NCBI RefSeq assembly: GCF_963678635.1
Contig: NC_087068.1
Span: 2,230,001 to 2,294,000, forward strand
Reading direction: 5' to 3'
DNA: 64,000 nucleotides
Source of the DNA: Symsagittifera roscoffensis
Taxonomy: Eukaryota; Xenacoelomorpha; Acoela; Convolutidae
Each line of letters begins with the position of its first letter. Positions within the stretch are counted from its first letter, which is position 1. Of the stretch, positions 61,001 to 64,000 are shown piece by piece. Made by a program: the position numbers and the translations under genes. The notes beneath the pieces are model-generated. The model saw only the letters and a program-made list of their open reading frames with translations, searched no databases and was not told the DNA's origin.

Positions 61001-61533
61001 CATTACCCGAACAGAGAATTAGCGATTTAATGATGATGACCAAAAACCTTGATTTTTGTTTTTGTTTGGGTTAGTCAAATATGGGAAACTTATTTTGTAT
61101 CAAGCCTGAGTTTCGATTTGCACCAATCGAAATAGCTACTGATAGTTTTTCAACTAACCCTAAAGGAAGCTTTCTTCGAGTGGAACAGATTCATACTCGG
61201 AACCGATCCGATATTTTTTGCTTTTTCATTCACAAAATTAAACAGTCCACTAGACGATCCTGAAAACGACTTGGTTACTCCTTGGAACGACAGCCTCTTT
61301 CCAGTCGGAAATTCCAATCCCCGGCCGGAACCTCCTTCATCTTCATCTTTGCCTATCTCTCCCCCGCCCGACCGGGGGCTGCAAGTTTTGGGGTCAAATG
61401 AGACGCTTCTGGAGGCGGGTGGATGGTACCCTCTGACACTCAGTCGGTCTAATTTTTTGCGGGTTATTTTGGGCTCGTCTTCATCTTCAGGGTCGCTCTC
61501 TTGTCCCGGTATGGTGAGGTAGTTATTACTCAT
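42796..61533 (-). CDS. OXR1: OXR1/NCOA7-family TLDc protein (nine or ten exons)
   Basis: Oxidation-resistance family protein; members protect against oxidative stress, and TLDc domains bind the V-ATPase. Exons in transcript order: 61533-61159, 60838-60551, 59630-59282, (58974-58855, provisional), 55830-55587, 48293-47783, 47500-47387, 44812-44504, 44063-43756, 43063-42796. All phases agree (0,0,1,1,2,0,0,0,2), giving 961 residues with the provisional exon or 921 without. A GRAM-like domain (KFLKTDVTLF ... GTLLISPNALMFE ... PVEELIIPMRRISGAALF) spans the second and third exons. A central block holds ISIFLKIS, KYWFKIP, RVYAFLVEW and KEWE. A TLDc domain starts near residue 668 and ends SLEVWAFIP. 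The TLDc domain carries two low-complexity insertions. The LysM found in longer relatives is not seen, so upstream exons may lie outside or a short isoform is encoded. Confidence 0.9.
43264..43586. mobile_element. hAT-type MITE in OXR1 last intron
   Basis: Ends CAGAGGCGGAT (left) and ATCAGCACCTG (right) form imperfect terminal inverted repeats. Flanks TGTGGTCT (43256-43263) and TTTGGTCT (43587-43594) are a target duplication of 8 bp with one mismatch. 8-bp duplications and CAG..GGCGGAT-like ends are typical of hAT elements. It shares internal blocks with the element at 48358. Confidence 0.75.
43756..44063 (-). CDS. OXR1: OXR1 TLDc exon 2
   Basis: Starts FFGAVLSNPP (family VFGAFxS) and contains GKFYGSGQTFLLKFGT (family FYGTGETFLFxF). 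An insertion of about 45 Gly/Ser/Arg-rich residues follows, then LQTYQWSGTNNLFC and ITVGGDN (family VYxWTGxNxxFI ... LAFGGG). The donor AATTT|GTAAGT splits a Phe codon. Confidence 0.92.
44504..44812 (-). CDS. OXR1: OXR1 TLDc exon 1
   Basis: Starts LVPRLPSRCLGSVWACMYNS, QLDGLSINTLFRK, DTCCLLLI: the first TLDc strands and helix (family LPxRxxGxxWxLxYSTxxHGxSLxTLYR). It then diverges into an Asn/Lys/Ser-rich stretch of about 56 residues before the donor AAC|GTAAGA, where the family would have only a few residues. Confidence 0.92.
45269..45571 (+). mobile_element. Diverged, probably truncated hAT-type MITE
   Basis: The left end CAGGAGCCGATCTAGGATTT resembles the family terminus. Internal blocks (AATTGATTTCCGAGC, CTGCGCCG, CGTTTTTTCGGCGCCCGCTC) align with 48358-48716. 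No right inverted repeat is seen; TATTTCAT at 45261-45268 and 45572-45579 could be a target duplication but may be chance. Confidence 0.6.
45580..47386. other. OXR1 intron, no further feature
   Basis: AT-rich intron sequence between TLDc exon 1 and the preceding exon. Only short spurious open frames. Confidence 0.5.
47387..47500 (-). CDS. OXR1: OXR1 exon before the TLDc domain
   Basis: 38 residues, FVHSEEFERRQLRQLERTLP and on, ending FSHILTPTHVKK. It matches the helical region before TLDc in OXR1/NCOA7 (E..RR ... LL....I..L). Acceptor GTTTTTTTAG, donor AAG|GTATAG, phases 0/0. Confidence 0.85.
47783..48293 (-). CDS. OXR1: OXR1 exon with poly-Gly tracts
   Basis: Begins after TGTTTCAG with ADRVYAFLVEWIPEEG, the conserved HLYxFFVQW block. 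Long Gly/Glu-rich insertions with two Gly runs follow, then NTFVLLDT and SYVKEWE, matching the GFVVV and WE motifs that close the block. Ends GAA|GTAAGT, phase 0. The family length of this block is about 70 residues; here it is about 170. Confidence 0.88.
48358..48716. mobile_element. hAT-type MITE with perfect 8-bp target duplication
   Basis: Terminal inverted repeats CAGGGGCGGATTT and AAATCCGCCCCAG (12 of 13 paired) are flanked by TTTTATAC on both sides (48350-48357 and 48717-48724). The length is 359 bp with no coding capacity. It sits in the 7.3-kb OXR1 intron, 65 nt from the acceptor of the poly-Gly exon. Confidence 0.9.
48725..50330. other. OXR1 intron, AT-rich
   Basis: No gene seen. 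A GATTCCGCAA word repeats around 49975-50060. From 50215 the sequence is rich in CGCG(T/C)AA words that recur at 51650-51760, perhaps the ends of one larger decayed element. Confidence 0.4.
50344..50689. repeat. Imperfect inverted repeat pair
   Basis: TTTAGCAGATCAACCTTTTA (50344-50363) and the complement of about 50668-50689 (GGTCTGCTGAAA at its right end) match with a few differences. A third related TTTTAGCAGACCAAC lies near 50390. It may be the terminal repeats of a small DNA element. Confidence 0.5.
50938..51132. mobile_element. Foldback element, 195 bp
   Basis: The outer ends TATTTAGACAGCCGC and GCGGTTGTCTAAATA are inverted repeats (one mismatch). Inner arms at about 50971-51011 and 51058-51100 (TTTAGACAAATACTGT and on) pair over some 40 bp. 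The whole sequence can fold into one long stem, as in MITE-type elements. Confidence 0.8.
51325..51549 (+). CDS. Unidentified short open frame in OXR1 intron
   Basis: 74 codons starting ATG with MSQKTIATTLLVPNTARLEK, of more coding-like composition than the surroundings. It lies between CGCGTAA-rich blocks (50215-50300 and 51700-51760), so it may be a remnant of a transposon-encoded protein. No family recognised; it could be chance. Confidence 0.25.
   Translation: MSQKTIATTLLVPNTARLEKVALVTFPRKSFKNHVESGDPIQTGSGLPPYLRDCVKVDEDKLEKHLKKPSLKII
51790..53160. other. OXR1 intron, no feature
   Basis: AT-rich DNA; open frames on either strand are low-complexity and show no family motif. Confidence 0.45.
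53161..53751 (-). CDS. Nested 196-residue open frame of unknown family
   Basis: Begins MSKDLNEGPRDDSDG at ATG 53751. The first two thirds are hydrophilic with a Ser run (SSSSSTSLSPKSPRGKALRG) and acidic patches. Then comes VWRLAAFCGLCGLCSLCRRM, a Cys/Leu-rich stretch, and a basic SSRRSRRSERHRQR tail. The higher GC, absence of stops for almost 600 nt and non-repetitive sequence favour a real coding exon. It lies inside the OXR1 intron between the KYWFKIP and RVYAFLVEW exons, which join perfectly without it. It is therefore a nested intronless gene or an alternative terminal exon. The Cys stretch could be a palmitoylated or metal-binding segment; that is only inference. Confidence 0.55.
   Translation of the reverse strand: MSKDLNEGPRDDSDGVPKDTQNECCSYQYVTESAHREHLLLINNPSDQNNPNNSLNNSLDRRLQLVQLGTENQSSSSSTSLSPKSPRGKALRGSKSGSKKEYADHFDADDEQSWPLKSQASSTVSTVINDTDQVWRLAAFCGLCGLCSLCRRMCRWLGDQTAPFWSSRRSRRSERHRQRVSTIRDNLLLNGANTKQ
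53830..55585. other. OXR1 intron, no feature
   Basis: AT-rich intron sequence with no recognised element or gene. Confidence 0.45.
55587..55830 (-). CDS. OXR1: OXR1 exon with poly-Asn run and KYWFKIP motif
   Basis: After AATTTTTTAG it encodes AANDDESSGGPSDNVQISIF, LKISTHPRNPTR, an Asn run from AAC/AAT repeats (about 55690-55735), and EKYWFKIPLD. This matches the family order LxLxxKVGKP...YWFAVP. Ends TTG|GTAAGT with the Trp codon split. Confidence 0.88.
55840..58840. other. OXR1 intron with small duplications
   Basis: No gene seen. A perfect 42-bp tandem duplication lies at 57725-57766 and 57767-57808. A perfect 12-bp inverted repeat (CTGGATCTGAAA) lies at 58386-58397 and 58413-58424. A C/G run near 56040 may be a MITE or SINE end. 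Confidence 0.55.
58855..58974 (-). CDS. OXR1: Provisional OXR1 exon 4
   Basis: Candidate exon of 120 nt between an acceptor (AACTTTTTAG) and a weaker donor (ATGGG|GTGGGT). The open frame includes PTFGGLLSRTAPSKDDSSVQ and SWLSYVVQSFWGPW, and its 1-1 phase fits its neighbours exactly. The composition is coding-like, but I know no matching motif, and skipping it also leaves the frame intact. Confidence 0.4.
59282..59630 (-). CDS. OXR1: OXR1 coding exon 3
   Basis: Starts after TTTAATAG with AIEKGTLLISPNALMFE, the hallmark strand pair of the OXR1 GRAM-like domain, followed by EELIIPMRRISGAALF. A Ser/Asp-rich linker follows, ending SNY plus one base at TACG|GTAAAA. Confidence 0.88.
59815..60200 (-). 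repeat. Decayed repeat with tRNA B box and GGGGCGGATCTAGG end
   Basis: On the minus strand GGGGTTCGAATCCCTATAGG (near 59830-59849) is a perfect B box, and CCCGGGGCGGATCTAGGATT lies near 60165-60184, like the hAT-type termini elsewhere. It may be a SINE adjoining or inside a decayed MITE, within OXR1 intron 2. Confidence 0.45.
60551..60838 (-). CDS. OXR1: OXR1 coding exon 2
   Basis: After TTCCTGTTTAG it encodes NGTSRVDRHNSS, a Ser run, an Arg-rich stretch, then LNEECVQKFLKTDVTLFLAEHQ, the first strand of the GRAM-like domain. Ends CAG|GTACGA, phase 0. Confidence 0.85.
61159..61533 (-). CDS. OXR1: OXR1 coding exon 1
   Basis: Starts at ATG 61533 (MSNNYLTIPGQESDPEDEDE); upstream in-frame sequence soon meets a stop. 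Disordered, with acidic and Ser/Gly-rich segments. It ends KKASFR at TTTAGG|GTTAGT, phase 0. The start is the least certain part of the model, since an upstream exon could join within this frame. Confidence 0.7.
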
Positions 61534-61559
61534 AATCAAGAGTATATTGGCCAAGATTC

Positions 61560-64000
61560 TTGTAGATTTTCAAATTATAGTTTTGTTTGTGCAGTTTTGT
61601 TTTCTTTCTGATCAGAAAGCGGTAATAACTTGATTGAGTGGTCCTTTGTTGCGCCTCCAGATTTTTGTAAATTTTGACGCTTATGATAATGTTCGTACGA
61701 ATCGTAAGCACGTTTCGATCACAAAAAGAGCCTTCAGTTTATGGTAAATTTTCGAAATTTTTTAAAATTCTCAGTAATTATTTTTGTCAGTTGACAGTTT
61801 TTGAAATATATTTTTAACTTTCAAGATCCTTGTAAACAATAGATGACTTTGTTTAAAGTTTCAAGTCAGTCTAGGCGTTTTCGGTTGATACGTTTTGCAA
61901 GTATTGGAATACGGGAAATACAATTTGAACTTGACAAGACAGCTGAATTTTGCGTGCACTAATATGGCTGGTAACTAATTCACACAGGTATAAAGTGTAA
62001 AATAAGTGGCGGATAGCAATTTGAGTCCAATTCTGACGGGCTTTCTTTCCATACCATCTGGTGTTGTTGTTATACCGTTAAAATCAAAGCCTAACAAAGT
62101 AAAATTTAAATCACAGGCAACAATAAACGTAATAGAAAATTTTAAACCCAGAGATCTGAAACTGCAACCGAGTACTTTAGCCTATTTTAAGTAAAATATG
62201 GTCACGGATGAAAAGATCTCTTCAAAGAAGGTTTTTTATAAAAGTTCATAAAAAGTATGGGACGCGTCCAGACATAAATCGAATCTCTGGAATTAAAGTA
62301 TTACAAATTTTCTATGATAAATTTGATTCTGTAAAGCGGATTGAAACAAATCAAACCACTCGAATGTTTTTAGTTACCATTTGCAGAGTTATCATGTTAT
62401 TAACAAGGTTTTATTACCAGCCCTGTGTTGAACATGTTATTGTTCCGACTTTCGTAACGAAAGTAACGGAACATTTGTGCTCGGGGAGCGTTTTTTTCTT
62501 CAGAGACAAATTTCGACTTTTTAACTAGCCATTTTTGACGGGATTGATTTATATCATTCAAAAGGTATTGTTGTTTTGAGCTTAAATTTGAAAAGATATT
62601 TTACCTGTGAACATTTTCTGTAAAGCTATGGGGGTTTAAAGATTATCATTTTGAGCAATTTGGGACAATTTGAGGATGAACTTCACAAAAATTTCAAATT
62701 AAAAAAAATTCATTTTTATTTATTACAACCATTTTTTCATCTTATTACTGCTCCATAGACCTTAAGAGGCAGTCGGAACATTCAGGGCCTGGCCCTGATA
62801 CAAGCAGTCTTGTTAAGACATTGTTTTCAACACATGATGTAATAGCAGCATGCGTCATACACTAACAAAACAAATAGTTATTGCTCCGACCATTAAAAAA
62901 GGGAGAAACTTGGTATTCGGATCTGTTTTAATTTTTTTGTAATTTTTTTCAATTTTTTTCGCTTCACCAAATCCGATACCACAAAAATCATCGGACAGAT
63001 TCAAATGATATATCATATTAAAGCTCTTTTAATCGTAATTCGAATGGCATTAACTTTGATTTTTTAGTCTAATTTCGAGCAGATTAAGCAAGGAACTAGG
63101 CGTATAATCAAAATTTTATTGAAGAAAACTTTTATATTTCCGTGTTTTTGTTTCAATTAAATAACACATGACAGCCCGTTTAGTATTGGTAGACCGTTTG
63201 GTAAAAACAGATATAAAAACTTAGTAAGAAACTACACACAAGCTTACAGTTGAAAAAAAAGTAATTTTTTTGTAAATGATACTGATGGTTTTTTACTCTA
63301 CTTGTTCCGATTTTCAAGATAGTGAGGAATAATCATACTACGGGTTACATTTCATTAAAACTAATTTTGCCAAAAAAAAAGTTAGAAAAATTTCTGGACG
63401 TGTTACGTATTCTGCCCAAATCTGGTAGCTTTGCAAATTCAATGTATAAAGCCGAGAACAAAAAACTGAGCACACAAACAAACGCGTTCACTTTTTTCTC
63501 TAACCAATTTTTAACAAGCCCAATTTTCGAGGTTATATTATGCCAATATGGTCTTTTTTCTACTGGTCTGCTCATTTCGGATTTTCGATCCGAGCAAAAC
63601 AATGTTGAATTTGAAATAAAAGTGTAATTTTCAAATTGTAATTTGAACTAATTTGATACATAACTACTTAATCTAACCTTTTCACCAATATGGCTGATTT
63701 TTAAACGTATCTTAAAACGCGGGAAGTAGAAGTTGCAAATTTTGATTTCAACAAGCAAGAGAACAAATTTTTCTACACGTCTTTTGTTTTTTTTTCTGCA
63801 ATTGTTTTAGATATAGGGTTCAATGTTTTACCCAGGCTAGTTCTAGTTTTTGGGAGGACTTAGCAGGGCCAAACCTTGAGAAATCCTGTTCGAAGGCGTA
63901 AATTAGCCAGAATCTCATATCTTGTTTTAGAAGTGTTTCTGCTGCGGAAACATCTCCGCAAACAATATATGAAATTTGAATTGTTGGACTCAAACTATTT
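61560..64000. other. Upstream of OXR1 exon 1; no supported gene
   Basis: Short open frames (+) at 62006-62194, 62208-62528 and 63322-63627 show no family I recognise. No LysM-coding exon is visible on the minus strand. A palindromic ACTTTCGTAACGAAAGT lies near 62448-62464. The region probably contains the OXR1 promoter or 5' intron. Confidence 0.4.

Noticed and set aside
62208-62528. 106-codon plus-strand frame as a gene
   Set aside because: No recognised motif, AT-driven composition, and no splice or promoter context; insufficient support.

Overview
This is a window of AT-rich animal nuclear DNA. Three protein genes can be assigned with confidence by family: a long-form ABCC transporter closest to ABCC10/MRP7 (+), the WD-repeat protein WDR70 (+), and an OXR1/NCOA7-type TLDc protein (-). 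A fourth, short gene for a probable mitochondrial membrane protein lies just downstream of WDR70. There are no bacterial operons, rRNA genes or CRISPR arrays. The species cannot be read from the sequence. The genes have few exons (ABCC10 has five coding exons), one GC-AG intron, and introns filled with SINEs and other repeats. This fits an intron-poor invertebrate such as a larvacean, but that is only a suggestion.

Layout. 1-5.6 kb is repeat-rich flank: tRNA-derived SINEs and an array of units of about 160-175 bp. ABCC10 runs from 5.6 to 17.3 kb; its intron 2 holds a Helitron-like element and its 4.1-kb intron 4 holds several SINEs plus a tandem repeat of about 195 bp. 17.3-33.9 kb is intergenic and dominated by mobile DNA: a 15-bp perfect hairpin, a 2.2-kb array, a decayed APE-type non-LTR retrotransposon (-), and a second array cluster whose ends carry a Helitron-like hairpin plus CTAG terminus and which has been duplicated with its flank. 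WDR70 (33.9-36.1 kb) and the small mitochondrial gene (36.6-36.9 kb) are adjacent and co-oriented, each with an acceptor-like AG just before the ATG. 37-42.7 kb holds a SINE and a nested palindromic MITE. 42.8-61.5 kb is the OXR1 gene on the minus strand, reconstructed as nine or ten coding exons with matching phases. Its introns carry hAT-type MITEs (one with a perfect 8-bp target duplication), a foldback element, and a 196-codon nested open frame of unknown identity. 61.6-64 kb has no gene I can support.

The genes are not obviously linked in function. ABCC10 exports amphipathic substrates across membranes, WDR70 is a nuclear WD40 protein tied to DNA repair and chromatin, and OXR1/TLDc proteins protect against oxidative stress and interact with the V-ATPase. 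The most distinctive features are the tandem-repeat Helitron-like elements, the two low-complexity insertions inside the TLDc domain, and the dense record of non-autonomous elements with intact insertion marks.
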